Shown: positions 44,861-53,537 of the stretch, one piece after another
How the letters are laid out: every line of letters starts with the position of its first letter
Numbering within the stretch: the first letter of the stretch is position 1
From: Synechococcus sp. RSCCF101
GTDB lineage: Bacteria > Cyanobacteriota > Cyanobacteriia > PCC-6307 > Cyanobiaceae
Reading direction: 5' to 3'
Length of the DNA stretch: 64,000 nucleotides
NCBI RefSeq assembly: GCF_008807075.1
Contig: NZ_CP035632.1
Span: forward strand, 2,728,001-2,792,000
Translations under genes and position numbers: made by a program
Notes under the pieces: model-generated
What the model was told of the DNA's origin: nothing
Seen by the model: the letters and a program-made list of their open reading frames with translations, nothing else
Database searches by the model: none

Positions 44861-45535
44861 TCAGGCGGCAATGCCGGGGGCGGCCCCATCCAGATGGGCG
44901 AAGACGCTCTTGTCGCCGACGTCCGCCGCCGCCTCCATCGGCAGCTTGCGGAGGCCCAGCACCAGGAGCAAGGCAGCCGCGATCAGCATCAGCCGGTAGC
45001 TGGCCAGTGGCGGCAGGACCCCCAGCAGAAGGCCAAGCAGGGCCAGGGGCAGCAGCAGGGTCACGCCGATGGCCTCCGGCCGGCGAAAGCAGAAGAACTC
45101 CTTGAAGCCGATGCCGGTGAGCGCGGCGAAGAAGGGGCCCACCGCCAGAAGCCAGAGGCGCTGGTCCAGCAGGGTTGCGGGCAGCTCGCCCGCATCGGAG
45201 CGGACCAGCAGGGCGGCCATCCCCATCGATCCGACCAGCCAGAAGACCTGCAGCAGACGGTGGAGCGGGCGGAGATAGATGTGGATCCAGTTCAGAGCCA
45301 GCCCGAGGCTGATCACCATGCCGGCGGGCCAGAGCCACGGGCGGATCTCCAGGGATGGGAGATCCCAGCTGATCAGAAGCCCTCCCAGGCACAGAGCCAG
45401 GCTGATCAGGCTCAGCCGGTAGGCCAGCACCTCACGCCGGTCCGCGGGGGTGATGGTGAAGCTGCCGTACACGCCCTCGAACACCTCGGTCCTGGCTTCC
45501 GCTGGGGCAGGGTCGGGGCTACCGGAGCGCGTCAT
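44861..45535 (-). CDS. DUF2301 family integral membrane protein
   Basis: 224 residues. After a polar N-terminus (FEGVYGSFTITPADRREVLAYR) there are about seven hydrophobic segments, with a conserved GIGFKEFFCFRRPEAIG loop near 142. The family is found in cyanobacteria and plastid-bearing organisms and has no known function. Its ATG overlaps the stop of the GST-like gene (ATGA), so the two are translationally coupled. Confidence 0.82.
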   Translation of the reverse strand: MTRSGSPDPAPAEARTEVFEGVYGSFTITPADRREVLAYRLSLISLALCLGGLLISWDLPSLEIRPWLWPAGMVISLGLALNWIHIYLRPLHRLLQVFWLVGSMGMAALLVRSDAGELPATLLDQRLWLLAVGPFFAALTGIGFKEFFCFRRPEAIGVTLLLPLALLGLLLGVLPPLASYRLMLIAAALLLVLGLRKLPMEAAADVGDKSVFAHLDGAAPGIAA

Positions 45536-46506
45536 GGTCGGGCCGGTGCTGGTGCGGACATGCCGGTGACGATCTGCTCGAGTGGCGCCGGCAGCGGAAC
45601 GATACCCCCGGGATTCAGGGGGAACAGGCCGGCGAAGTAGTGCTGCCGCCAGGCGGCGCCATCACAGGTGGCGCGCACCTCCGGCAGGTTGTAGAGGGCC
45701 GCCCGCCAGCGGTACAGGGAACTGAACGACCAGAGCGGTCGGCCGGAACAGCCGAAGAGCGGTTCGTACACCAGCTCCCAGCGGATCAGGGTGGTGAACA
45801 GGCACAGGTCCGCCAGCGTCAGTGATGCTCCGCAGAGCCAGGGACCGGCCTGGCTCAGCTCCCGGTCCGCGGATTCGAGCGCCTGCATCAGCTCAGCGTG
45901 GGCCTGCTCGTAGGCGCTCTGGCAGCGGGCGAAGCCGCAGCGGTAAACGCCGTCGTTCACCGTGTCCTGCAACCGCAGGCGCCAGCGTTGGCTGGCCTCC
46001 CGGCAGTCGGGTGGGTCGAGATCGATGCTCCCGGGCTCAGCGGGCCAGCGGTTGAGCAGGTCCATCATCCCGGCGCTGTCGTTGCAGAGCACCCGCTCTC
46101 CGATCCGATCCAGCAGCACCGGCACCGTTGGCCGGTGCTGCCTGGGCGTCCGGTGGGCCCGGTAGAGGTCAGCGAGGGTGCTGAACCCATCGCGGGGAGG
46201 ATCGAGGATCCACCGGCCTCCCCGCAGGTCGGGACTGGCTTCCGCCAGGGTCAGCGTGGAGCCGAGGCCCCGCAGCGACCACACCAGCCAGACGCGGTGG
46301 GCCCACGGGCAGCTGCGACCGATCACCAGCCAGTGCCGGCCGGCCTCATCGGCGCTCGCCGGGACCGCTCCCGCCTCCGGCACCGCACTCGCCGGTCGGC
46401 GGTAGTTGCCCTGGCGGTCCGCCGGACCCAGCCCGCCCATCAGCTGCAGCCATTGCCAGTGCCATCCCGCTCGAACGGAAGCGACCAGCCATCGGGGCAG
46501 GCTCAT
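45532..46506 (-). CDS. glutathione S-transferase, glutathionyl-hydroquinone reductase-like
   Basis: 324 residues from the ATG at 46506. The active-site motif CPWAHRVWLVWSLRGL near residue 66 is the Xi-class CPWAHR signature, in which Cys takes glutathione from glutathionyl-hydroquinones. A helical C-terminal domain (GASLTLADLCLFTTLIRWE near 245) follows. It probably reduces glutathionylated quinones in the cytosol. It is upstream of and overlaps a DUF2301 membrane protein gene. Confidence 0.87.
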   Translation of the reverse strand: MSLPRWLVASVRAGWHWQWLQLMGGLGPADRQGNYRRPASAVPEAGAVPASADEAGRHWLVIGRSCPWAHRVWLVWSLRGLGSTLTLAEASPDLRGGRWILDPPRDGFSTLADLYRAHRTPRQHRPTVPVLLDRIGERVLCNDSAGMMDLLNRWPAEPGSIDLDPPDCREASQRWRLRLQDTVNDGVYRCGFARCQSAYEQAHAELMQALESADRELSQAGPWLCGASLTLADLCLFTTLIRWELVYEPLFGCSGRPLWSFSSLYRWRAALYNLPEVRATCDGAAWRQHYFAGLFPLNPGGIVPLPAPLEQIVTGMSAPAPARP

Positions 46507-46564
46507 GGGAGCGCTGGTGCAATGCACTTCGTAGTGTGCAGCGAACCGCTGGGCTGACCCGTCG

Positions 46565-47596
46565 ATGCAGAGGCCATCCGGCGAGGACGGCACGCCGCAG
46601 GTGCTCATCACAGCCGCCACTCACGGCAATGAGCCCAATGCCGCCTGGCTGCTTGAGTCCTGGCCGGAGCCCTCGTGGCCCGGGGCCATCAGGGTGCGGC
46701 CGGTGACGGCCAATCCCGACGCCCTGGCGTGCAACCGCCGCTACATCGACTGCGATCTCAACCGCAGTTTTCTGAAGGCGCGGAATGCCCCTGCTGCTGC
46801 CGGCGATCCGCTCGAGGTGCGGCGCGCCCGGGATCTGCTGCGGTTCTGGGGCACAGGCGGTGAGCAGCCCTGTTCCGTCGCCATCGATCTGCACAGCACC
46901 ACGGCCGCCATGGGGGCCTGCCTGGTGGTGTACGGCCGCCGCGGAGGCGATCTCGCCCTGGCCGCGGGCATTCAGCGACGCCTGGGGCTGCCGGTCTATC
47001 TGCACGAAGGCGATGCCTCCCAGACCGGCTTTCTGGTGGAGGCCTGGCCCTGCGGGGTGGTGATCGAGGTGGGACCGGTGGCGCAGGGCGTGCTCGACTC
47101 CCGCATCATCCGCCAGACGCGACTGGCGCTCGAGACCGCGATCGAGGTCCTCCAGGATTGCCGCTCCGGCGCGCCGCTGAACTGGCCGGCTCACCTGGAG
47201 GTGCACCGCCACCTGGGTAGTCTTGATGTGCCCAGGGATGGCAGCGGCGAAGCGATGGCCTGCATCCATCCGGCCCGCCAGGGGCGGGACTGGCAGCCTC
47301 TGGCCCTGGGGGATCCGCTGTTCGAGGCCCATGGCGGTGAGGACATGGTGCTGGAGCCGCATCACCTCGCCCAGTGGAGCGAGGGGGGAGGGGCGGCCGG
47401 GCCCCTGGTGCCGGTGTTCATCAATGAAGCGGCCTACCGGGAGAAGGGCATCGCCATGAGCTTCACCGTGAGAGAGTGCTGGCCTGTCGAGCCGGCATGG
47501 ATCGAAGCGCTCCAGCGGGTGCTTGCTGTCCCGCCTTCGCCTCAGCTGTCCCCGGCCGCCGCCGGCTCATCGTCCGGCACGAGCGGGCCGTTGTAG
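46565..47596 (+). CDS. aspartoacylase/succinylglutamate desuccinylase family protein
   Basis: 343 residues. This zinc carboxypeptidase-fold family is shown by ATHGNEPNA (His and Glu ligands near 20), CNRRYIDCDLNRSF near 58 and AIDLHSTTAAMG near 103. Aspartoacylases split N-acetylaspartate into acetate and aspartate; cyanobacterial members are labelled probable aspartoacylase without firm substrate data. The gene is divergent from the GST-like gene, and its last 55 bp overlap the convergent secreted-protein gene. Confidence 0.87.
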   Translation: MQRPSGEDGTPQVLITAATHGNEPNAAWLLESWPEPSWPGAIRVRPVTANPDALACNRRYIDCDLNRSFLKARNAPAAAGDPLEVRRARDLLRFWGTGGEQPCSVAIDLHSTTAAMGACLVVYGRRGGDLALAAGIQRRLGLPVYLHEGDASQTGFLVEAWPCGVVIEVGPVAQGVLDSRIIRQTRLALETAIEVLQDCRSGAPLNWPAHLEVHRHLGSLDVPRDGSGEAMACIHPARQGRDWQPLALGDPLFEAHGGEDMVLEPHHLAQWSEGGGAAGPLVPVFINEAAYREKGIAMSFTVRECWPVEPAWIEALQRVLAVPPSPQLSPAAAGSSSGTSGPL

Positions 47597-47961
47597 GGCA
47601 CGGCGACCACGGAGCGGCCGTCGAGGGCGATGGTCACCACGCTCTCGACCGTCGGGACCGGCGGCACCTCCTGCTCCCAGCCCGGGGGGCCTCCGCGGAA
47701 GCGGAAGGTGTAGCCCTCACCGTCCTCACCGATGAGACAGTCCGTGCTGCCGGTTCTGTGCATGCAGGCGGCGGCCCGGTAGCCGGAGAGCCCGCCGTTG
47801 AGGCGTTCGGCGTGCATGCGCGCCAGATTCACGGCCCGTGCCCGTGCGAACACGGCTTCGCTGTCCACCTGGGCCACAGCGGCCCCTGCCTGCACAAGAG
47901 CCGCGACCAGACTCAAGGCCGGCGGGCCCAGCCGTGTCCTTGCCGGTCCGAGCTGGGTCAT
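47542..47961 (-). CDS. predicted secreted protein
   Basis: 139 residues from the ATG at 47961, which overlaps the stop of the lipoprotein gene as ATGA; an ATG six bases earlier is also possible. A Sec signal peptide is likely (RTRLGPPALSLVAALVQAGAAVAQ). The mature part has an even number of Cys (ACMHRTGSTDCLIG) and a beta-rich C-terminal half. No family is recognised. It is probably exported together with the lipoprotein encoded upstream. Confidence 0.62.
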   Translation of the reverse strand: MTQLGPARTRLGPPALSLVAALVQAGAAVAQVDSEAVFARARAVNLARMHAERLNGGLSGYRAAACMHRTGSTDCLIGEDGEGYTFRFRGGPPGWEQEVPPVPTVESVVTIALDGRSVVAVPYNGPLVPDDEPAAAGDS

Positions 47962-48290
47962 CCGCATGCCCACACCGCCTGCTCCTTGGTGCAGGGCAGG
48001 TCGCTGGTGCTGCCGTCGGCCCAATACACCCTCAGCCGGTCGTCCTCGGTGCCCATGCGGAAGGTGAGCGACTGAATCGCACCGGCGGGCACCGTCGGGT
48101 CCTCCTCGCCGGAACCGCCTTCGTTGCCCGAGCCGCTGAGACGCTGTTCGAGCTGGTCGATTCTCAGCTCCAGCCGCTTCAGCTCCTCGGTCAGGGCCGT
48201 CGCGTCGCCTCCCGGCTGGCATGCGGTCAGCGCGAGCGTGCCGGCGGCGGCCATGACGGCGGTCGCAAGGTTCCGCAGGGAGAAGGTCAT
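47958..48290 (-). CDS. predicted lipoprotein
   Basis: 110 residues from the ATG at 48290. The signal ends in a lipobox (LALTACQPG, Cys at about 24), then a short coiled-coil (LTEELKRLELRIDQLEQRL), an acidic Gly/Ser linker and a small C-terminal domain with two Cys (LPCTKEQAVWACG). It is probably anchored to a membrane facing the periplasm. It is the first gene of a two-gene unit with the secreted protein. Confidence 0.68.
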   Translation of the reverse strand: MTFSLRNLATAVMAAAGTLALTACQPGGDATALTEELKRLELRIDQLEQRLSGSGNEGGSGEEDPTVPAGAIQSLTFRMGTEDDRLRVYWADGSTSDLPCTKEQAVWACG

Positions 48291-48370
48291 GGCCGGGGCC
48301 GCGTGCGCGAATTTCAGGATGCACCCTCCCGGCACCGGCTGGAAGGCCCCTGCCCCCGCCTCCCGATCCT

Positions 48371-48482
48371 TAAATCCATGTAACGAACCCGCAATGTTCT
48401 GTTACAGTCGTTGTGGACGTGGGACGGGTTTCCGCCCGCGCCCCTTCCATCCCGCCTGCTGGCGGGGCTGGGTTTCGCCCCG
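48371..48482 (+). promoter_or_regulatory. psbA upstream region with inverted repeat and leader hairpin
   Basis: TGTAAC at 48379-48384 and GTTACA at 48401-48406 are inverted repeats 16 bp apart, a promoter-like or operator-like spacing. In the presumed leader, CGGGGC (48463-48468) pairs with GCCCCG (48477-48482). No confident -10/-35 pair can be named. Confidence 0.4.
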
Positions 48483-48511
48483 GTTCCGTTGCAGACATCT
48501 TTTCCGATCTC

Positions 48512-49591
48512 ATGACCACCACCATTCAGCAGCGCTCCGGCGCTTCGGTGTGGGACCAGTTCTGTGCATGGGTCACCTCCACCAACAACCGTCTGTATGT
48601 CGGTTGGTTCGGTGTGCTGATGATCCCCACGCTGCTGGCCGCCACCATCTGCTACATCGTCGCCTTCATCGCGGCACCCCCCGTCGACATCGACGGCATC
48701 CGTGAGCCGGTTGCCGGCTCGCTGCTTTACGGCAACAACATCATCTCCGGTGCTGTTGTGCCTTCGAGCAACGCCATCGGCCTGCACTTCTACCCCATCT
48801 GGGAAGCCGCTTCTCTGGATGAGTGGCTGTACAACGGCGGTCCTTACCAGCTGGTTGTCTTCCACTTCCTGATCGGCGTCTTCTGCTACATGGGCCGTGA
48901 GTGGGAACTCTCCTACCGCCTGGGCATGCGCCCCTGGATCTGCGTCGCCTACAGCGCCCCCGTGGCTGCTGCCAGCGCCGTGTTCCTGGTGTACCCCTTC
49001 GGTCAGGGCTCCTTCTCCGACGGCATGCCCCTCGGCATCAGCGGCACCTTCAACTTCATGCTGGTGTTCCAGGCTGAGCACAACATCCTGATGCACCCCT
49101 TCCACATGCTGGGTGTGGCCGGTGTGTTCGGCGGCAGCCTGTTCTCCGCCATGCACGGTTCGCTGGTGACCTCCTCGCTGGTTCGTGAGACCACCGAGAG
49201 CGAGAGCCAGAACTATGGCTACAAGTTCGGCCAGGAAGAGGAGACCTACAACATCGTGGCTGCCCACGGTTACTTCGGTCGCCTGATCTTCCAATACGCC
49301 AGCTTCAACAACAGCCGCAGCCTGCACTTCTTCCTGGCTGCCTGGCCTGTGATCGGCATCTGGTTCACCGCCCTTGGCGTGAGCACGATGGCGTTCAACC
49401 TGAACGGCTTCAACTTCAACCAGTCCATCCTTGATGGACAGGGCCGTGTGCTGAACACCTGGGCTGACGTGCTGAACCGCGCCAACCTGGGCATGGAAGT
49501 GATGCACGAGCGCAACGCTCACAACTTCCCGCTGGACCTGGCTGCTGCCGAGTCCACGCCTGTGGCCCTGACCGCTCCGGCGATCGGCTGA
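48512..49591 (+). CDS. psbA: photosystem II D1 protein
   Basis: 359 residues from the ATG at 48512; there is no clear Shine-Dalgarno, as is common for psbA. Five transmembrane helices and the conserved [15 protein letters not shown] segment with chlorophyll and iron ligands are present. The C-terminus [10 protein letters not shown]... carries the usual processing site after Ala344. Residue 130 is Glu, the form linked in cyanobacteria with high-light D1 and more efficient charge separation, rather than Gln of the low-light form. A strong terminator follows. Codon use differs from neighbours, as expected for a very highly expressed gene. Confidence 0.98.
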   Translation: MTTTIQQRSGASVWDQFCAWVTSTNNRLYVGWFGVLMIPTLLAATICYIVAFIAAPPVDIDGIREPVAGSLLYGNNIISGAVVPSSNAIGLHFYPIWEAASLDEWLYNGGPYQLVVFHFLIGVFCYMGREWELSYRLGMRPWICVAYSAPVAAASAVFLVYPFGQGSFSDGMPLGISGTFNFMLVFQAEHNILMHPFHMLGVAGVFGGSLFSAMHGSLVTSSLVRETTESESQNYGYKFGQEEETYNIVAAHGYFGRLIFQYASFNNSRSLHFFLAAWPVIGIWFTALGVSTMAFNLNGFNFNQSILDGQGRVLNTWADVLNRANLGMEVMHERNAHNFPLDLAAAESTPVALTAPAIG

Positions 49592-49636
49592 TCCACCCCC
49601 ACTGCCAGGGCCGGATCACCCGGCTGCCTGCAGACG

Positions 49637-49662
49637 GCCCCCGCACAAGCGGGGGCTCTTTT
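49637..49662 (+). terminator. rho-independent terminator of psbA
   Basis: GCCCCCGC-ACAA-GCGGGGGC forms a perfect 8-bp stem followed by TCTTTT. It begins 45 bp after the psbA stop codon. Confidence 0.92.
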
Positions 49663-49675
49663 CATGATGAGGGCC

Positions 49676-50371
49676 CTAGATGACGCGGTAGTTGAGGATC
49701 TCGATCAGGCGCTTGAGGGTGGCATCGTCCGAGATGCGGTAGTTGAGCATGTCGATCAGACGCTTCAGGGACGCGTCGTCGCTGTCCCGCTTGAGGATGC
49801 GCACCCGTACCGGAGTGGTTTCGCCGTCCGCACTGAGCGTTCCGTCCTGCAGATCCGCCTGGATCTCAGATCGGAACGCGGCACGCACCTGATTCCAGAT
49901 CGCCCGTCGCTCCCTGGCTGAAGCCCGTGAGATCCCGGCGAGGACCAGCTCCAGGCCTGCGGACTCGCCGGAGCACCAGCGCTGTGCAACCTCTCGGCCC
50001 GCCTGCTCCAGGGCTGCCGCGGCCTCACCCGGGGCGATCGAATAGCAGTAGCGCCTCGGTTGCTCCGGATCTGCACCGCGCTGCACGCGCTCCTGGTCAT
50101 ACAGAGCCAGGAGGATGCGGGCGACCTGTCCCTGGTCGTAGCCCGTCACATCCTGCAGCTGGCGTGCTGTGATGCCGGGAGTGGCGGCAATCAGGCTGAG
50201 CACCCGGAATTCGCGGTACCCCAGATCGGGAAATCGGGCCCTGGCGCTCTCGAGAGCATCCACCGTCAGACCGATCGCCCTCGGATGAGGACTCGCCGAG
50301 GTCGGTGGCTCTGAACGTTCGCCCAACCGAAACGGAAAACCACCATTAACGTACCGGCTTCCCCTGATCAA
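49676..50371 (-). CDS. winged-helix (MarR-like) regulator with C-terminal tandem repeat
   Basis: 231 residues from a TTG at 50371, placed 5 bp after the stop of the upstream DUF389 gene; a later GTG start cannot be excluded. Residues about 50-115 form a winged helix (FRVLSLIAATPGITARQLQDVTG, then a wing ending RRYCYSIAPGE). The last 34 residues are two 17-residue copies, DDASLKRLIDMLNYRIS and DDATLKRLIEILNYRVI. The middle region is helical and acidic. Targets are unknown. It is convergent with psbA. Confidence 0.68.
   Translation of the reverse strand: MIRGSRYVNGGFPFRLGERSEPPTSASPHPRAIGLTVDALESARARFPDLGYREFRVLSLIAATPGITARQLQDVTGYDQGQVARILLALYDQERVQRGADPEQPRRYCYSIAPGEAAAALEQAGREVAQRWCSGESAGLELVLAGISRASARERRAIWNQVRAAFRSEIQADLQDGTLSADGETTPVRVRILKRDSDDASLKRLIDMLNYRISDDATLKRLIEILNYRVI
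49679..49780 (-). repeat. 51-bp tandem duplication inside the winged-helix gene
   Basis: Two in-frame 51-bp units encode the repeated (I/D)-rich amphipathic helix motif DDA(S/T)LKRLI(D/E)(M/I)LNYR at the very end of the protein. The units differ by several bases, so the duplication is not recent. Confidence 0.85.
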
Positions 50372-50376
50372 TCAAG

Positions 50377-51543
50377 TCAGGGCGCGACCTCTCGGGCGCC
50401 TTCCGTTGGCTCCCGGTCGCCCTGTTCCGTGATCGAGTCGAACGACGGCAGAGGCTCGTCCGGCGGCAGGGGGGGAAGAGGCGGTGGGGGCTCGAGCGGA
50501 TAGCGCTGTGCCTCGGTGCGTTCGCCCTCCCGCACCGGCAGGTCCTCCGGGGCGTTGGGCCGTGTCTCCGGACCGATGATCACCACGGCGGATCGCTCCA
50601 CCAGCAGGCGGAACCGCAGGCCCAGCCGCTCATTCAGGTAGGCCTGCACCGCCGCCACCTGCTTGGGCGTCGGCAGGTCCGGATCGCTCACCCGCACCGC
50701 CGTCCGCACCAGCGGCGGGTTCTGGGACCAGTCGATGCGGACGGATTCGATGGTCGCCTCCTCGCCCAGGGTGAGCGTTTCGCGCCGGAGGATTTCGGAG
50801 ATGGTTTCAGCGACCTTCTGGCGCGTGGATTCGCGCCTGGCACTGCCCACCAGATCCCAGAAGCTGCCGGTCAATGGCACCAGCAGCAGGGCCGTGAGCA
50901 CAAAGCTGGTGTAGCTCATGCGGCTCCGCTTCAGGCGCTGGCGGAAGGCCGGCTCCAGTGCCCCCATCACCAGAAGGCCGCCGCTGAGGATGCCGAGCAG
51001 GTTCGTGGTGAACAGGAGTCCGGCACCGGCCGCCTCCTGCCAGAGGCGATGCGACAGCAGCAGGCCCATCACACAGACCGGTGGCACCAGCGCCACGGCG
51101 ATCGCCGTTCCCGCCACGGAGCTCACCGCACCGCGCCGCAACTTCGCGTAGGTGGCGATGGCTCCGGCCACCAGGGCGATGGCCAGATCGAGCAGATTGG
51201 GACGGATCCGGTTGCTCACCTCGCTCCCGAAGCTGGGCAGTCCGGCCGCCAGGCCCAGTCCGATGGCCAGGAGTGTGGTGAGAGCCACACCGGTCATCAG
51301 GGTGATCAGGGCACGCCGAAGCAGGGGCAGATCGCCCTGGATCACGGCGAAGGCGCCCGCTCCCAGGGGGAGGATCCAGGGGGCGATCACCATGGCCCCG
51401 ATCACCACGGCGGCACTGTTGGCCAGCAGCCCGAGGGTGCCGATCAGGCTGGCCCCGAGGGTCAGCACGAGGAAGGTTTCGCTGAGGGCTGCGTCGAGGC
51501 GGTAGCTCCGCCTCAGCGTCTCCAGCCGTGAGGGCTCCATCAA
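50377..51543 (-). CDS. DUF389 family membrane protein
   Basis: 388 residues. Around six or seven hydrophobic segments lie between residues 20 and 235, including the DUF389 block NSAAVVIGAMVIAPWILPLGA. A soluble C-terminal domain (about 240-340) resembles a BON-like or OsmY-like fold (TPKQVAAVQAYLNERLGLRFRL). The end is Pro/Glu rich. The family has no established function. It lies 5 bp before the winged-helix gene, so the two are probably one unit. Confidence 0.85.
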   Translation of the reverse strand: MMEPSRLETLRRSYRLDAALSETFLVLTLGASLIGTLGLLANSAAVVIGAMVIAPWILPLGAGAFAVIQGDLPLLRRALITLMTGVALTTLLAIGLGLAAGLPSFGSEVSNRIRPNLLDLAIALVAGAIATYAKLRRGAVSSVAGTAIAVALVPPVCVMGLLLSHRLWQEAAGAGLLFTTNLLGILSGGLLVMGALEPAFRQRLKRSRMSYTSFVLTALLLVPLTGSFWDLVGSARRESTRQKVAETISEILRRETLTLGEEATIESVRIDWSQNPPLVRTAVRVSDPDLPTPKQVAAVQAYLNERLGLRFRLLVERSAVVIIGPETRPNAPEDLPVREGERTEAQRYPLEPPPPLPPLPPDEPLPSFDSITEQGDREPTEGAREVAP

Positions 51544-51600
51544 CCAGGCAGTGAGGCACGGATCCCGGCGGCCTGGAGCCGCCGTGGGTTGGCCATTGTT

Positions 51601-52974
51601 TCAGCCGCCGGATTGCCGCACTGGCGCGGGCGCTCCGCCCACCAGGGGCCACCAGCGCAGCCCCTGCACCAGCTGGGCTGGTGTCCGCCCCGCGCTGCGC
51701 TGGAGTTCCGCGGCCATGCTGTCCAGCAGGGACCCGTGCAGGCTCTCCCCCATCGCCTGCACCAGCACCGTTGAGGCGGCGAAGGCGGCGGACGATTCCT
51801 CCAGGGAGCGGGGCAGCCGCAGCTGGCGGGCGTTCGGGTCGCGCTCCGGATCGCCGTGCACCGGGGCCGGCAGTTGCCGGAGCGGCTGCAGCGCGCCGCC
51901 GACCACCGCCTGCAGGGCCCCGAGCACCAGGTAGGGATTGGCCATCAGATCCACCACCTTGATCTCCGCATGGGCGGGCGCGTGATCCGCTGCCGCGGGG
52001 ATCAGCCTGAGAGCGGCCTCCCGGTTCTCCACCCCCCACACCTGGAACGGGGCCGCCCAGGTGCCCGGCACCAGCCTCAAATAGGACACAGCCGACGGGG
52101 CCGTGAGCGCCATCAGGCCCGGCAGCTCGTCCAGAACCGCAGCCAGGATCGAGGCTCCCTCCGCCGTGAGGCCGGCCTCACCCCCACCCCCTTCAAGGAG
52201 GGGTGTGCCGTTGCGCTGCACGCTGAAGTGCAGGTGACCGCCATTGCCGACGCCGTCCAGGCACGGTTTCGGGCTGAAGCTGCAGTGGGCACCGATCCGC
52301 TCACTCACGCGCTGGATGACCAACCGGGCCCGCACCAGCCGATCGGCGGCCTCCAGTGCTGCAGCCGGAGCCAGAGACAGCTCGAACTGGGAGGCTCCGT
52401 ATTCGGGGTGGAACTGCAGCCAGGGCAGATCGGCATCCTCGAGTGCGTCCAGGAGCGCGCTGGCGTAGTCGAGTCCGTTGACCAGGCGATCCCCTCCGTA
52501 GGGACCGCCGGCAACGGTGGGCCGGCAGCTCCCGTCCGCGCCGGGCTCCGCGAGCATCCACTCCAGCTCGAAACCCGCGCTCAGACTCAGTCCGGCGGCG
52601 GCCAGCCGCTGCGACTGGGCGCGGCAGAACAGGCGCTGATCAGCGGCATAGGGCACGTCGTCGCGCTGCCAGCGATCACCCGCTGCCCAGCCCCAGCCCG
52701 TCGCTGGTTCCAGGGGGGCGAGGGAGGCGGGATCAGCCCTCAGGCGCAGGTCTCCATCGGGAACCGCCAGACGGTGTCCCGACGCGATGGCGCCATCCGT
52801 GCGGAACGCGTCCGACACCGGCGAGAAGCCCACGCCCTCCGTCACACTGCGCCGGAAGGCGTGCATGGGAACCACCTTCACCAGCGTGGCTCCGGCGTGA
52901 TTCACCCAGGTGAGGGCCACCCGCCGCAGACCGCTGCCGTCGGCGGTGTCGGAGTCCTCCAGTGGCGCGCGCAT
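51601..52974 (-). CDS. glutamine synthetase family protein
   Basis: 457 residues. The catalytic fold is shown by SAGFELEWML near 140, QFHPEYGASQFELSLAP near 200, GNGGHLHFSVQRNG near 250, the VENREAALRLIP block near 330, and HAEIKVVDLMANPYLVLGAL near 355. These match glutamate-amine ligases of the GS superfamily rather than the classical GlnA of nitrogen assimilation, for example gamma-glutamyl-polyamine synthetases. The amine substrate cannot be read here. It lies 57 bp upstream of DUF389 on the same strand. Confidence 0.83.
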   Translation of the reverse strand: MRAPLEDSDTADGSGLRRVALTWVNHAGATLVKVVPMHAFRRSVTEGVGFSPVSDAFRTDGAIASGHRLAVPDGDLRLRADPASLAPLEPATGWGWAAGDRWQRDDVPYAADQRLFCRAQSQRLAAAGLSLSAGFELEWMLAEPGADGSCRPTVAGGPYGGDRLVNGLDYASALLDALEDADLPWLQFHPEYGASQFELSLAPAAALEAADRLVRARLVIQRVSERIGAHCSFSPKPCLDGVGNGGHLHFSVQRNGTPLLEGGGGEAGLTAEGASILAAVLDELPGLMALTAPSAVSYLRLVPGTWAAPFQVWGVENREAALRLIPAAADHAPAHAEIKVVDLMANPYLVLGALQAVVGGALQPLRQLPAPVHGDPERDPNARQLRLPRSLEESSAAFAASTVLVQAMGESLHGSLLDSMAAELQRSAGRTPAQLVQGLRWWPLVGGAPAPVRQSGG

Positions 52975-53123
52975 GCTCGGGCCGGTGTCTGATCTTCATG
53001 ATCGGTGCTGTCGCCGCCGCTGCTGCCAGAGCCTGCGCCGCGGCAAGCCAGCCGCCATCGAGAAGGCCAAAGATCATTTCCGCTGGGCAGAATCCCGGCA
53101 GAACGAACAAAGCAGGGTAGTCA

Positions 53124-53139
53124 ATCGTCAGTTGACGAT
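53124..53139 (-). terminator. short palindrome just past the tRNA 3' end
   Basis: ATCGTCA-GT-TGACGAT is a near-perfect palindrome 4 bp beyond the tRNA 3' end. It could fold as a short hairpin for tRNA transcript end formation. No T run follows. Confidence 0.35.
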
Positions 53140-53143
53140 GTAA

Positions 53144-53214
<71 letters not shown>

Positions 53215-53252
53215 GCTGGTGTGAAATTAGCAGGTCAGCCACTGGGCAGCGC

Positions 53253-53537
53253 ATGGGTGAACAGGACCGCTCCTCCGGCCTTGATCCGGAGCTGCGCCGC
53301 CGCCTGCTGGCTGAATCACGCACCCCCTGGCGGGGACTCCGGCGGGGGCTCTGGCTCGCCTTCGCTGGCTCCGGCGCCATCGGCCTGATGGTCATGCTCT
53401 CCCGTCTGCTCGGTGGCGGGGAGGTCGCCGGCAGCGATCTGCTCCTGCAACTCGGCGCCTTCCTCCTCTTCGCCGCGCTGCTCTGGTGGGACCGCAACCG
53501 CGACTCCGGCAGTCCCGGGGGGGATCTCGACAGATGA
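53253..53537 (+). CDS. DUF3493-like small membrane protein
   Basis: 94 residues. The soluble start LDPELRRRLLAESRTPWRGLRRGLW leads into two hydrophobic segments (about 34-52 and 64-80). This matches a cyanobacterial and plastid family of unknown function. The last 222 bp of the gene run antisense through the 3' end of the next, convergent membrane-protein gene. Confidence 0.72.
   Translation: MGEQDRSSGLDPELRRRLLAESRTPWRGLRRGLWLAFAGSGAIGLMVMLSRLLGGGEVAGSDLLLQLGAFLLFAALLWWDRNRDSGSPGGDLDR

Noticed and set aside
51601-52974. Calling the GS-like gene glnA
   Set aside because: Its motifs fit the wider glutamate-amine ligase group, and the neighbours are not nitrogen-assimilation genes.
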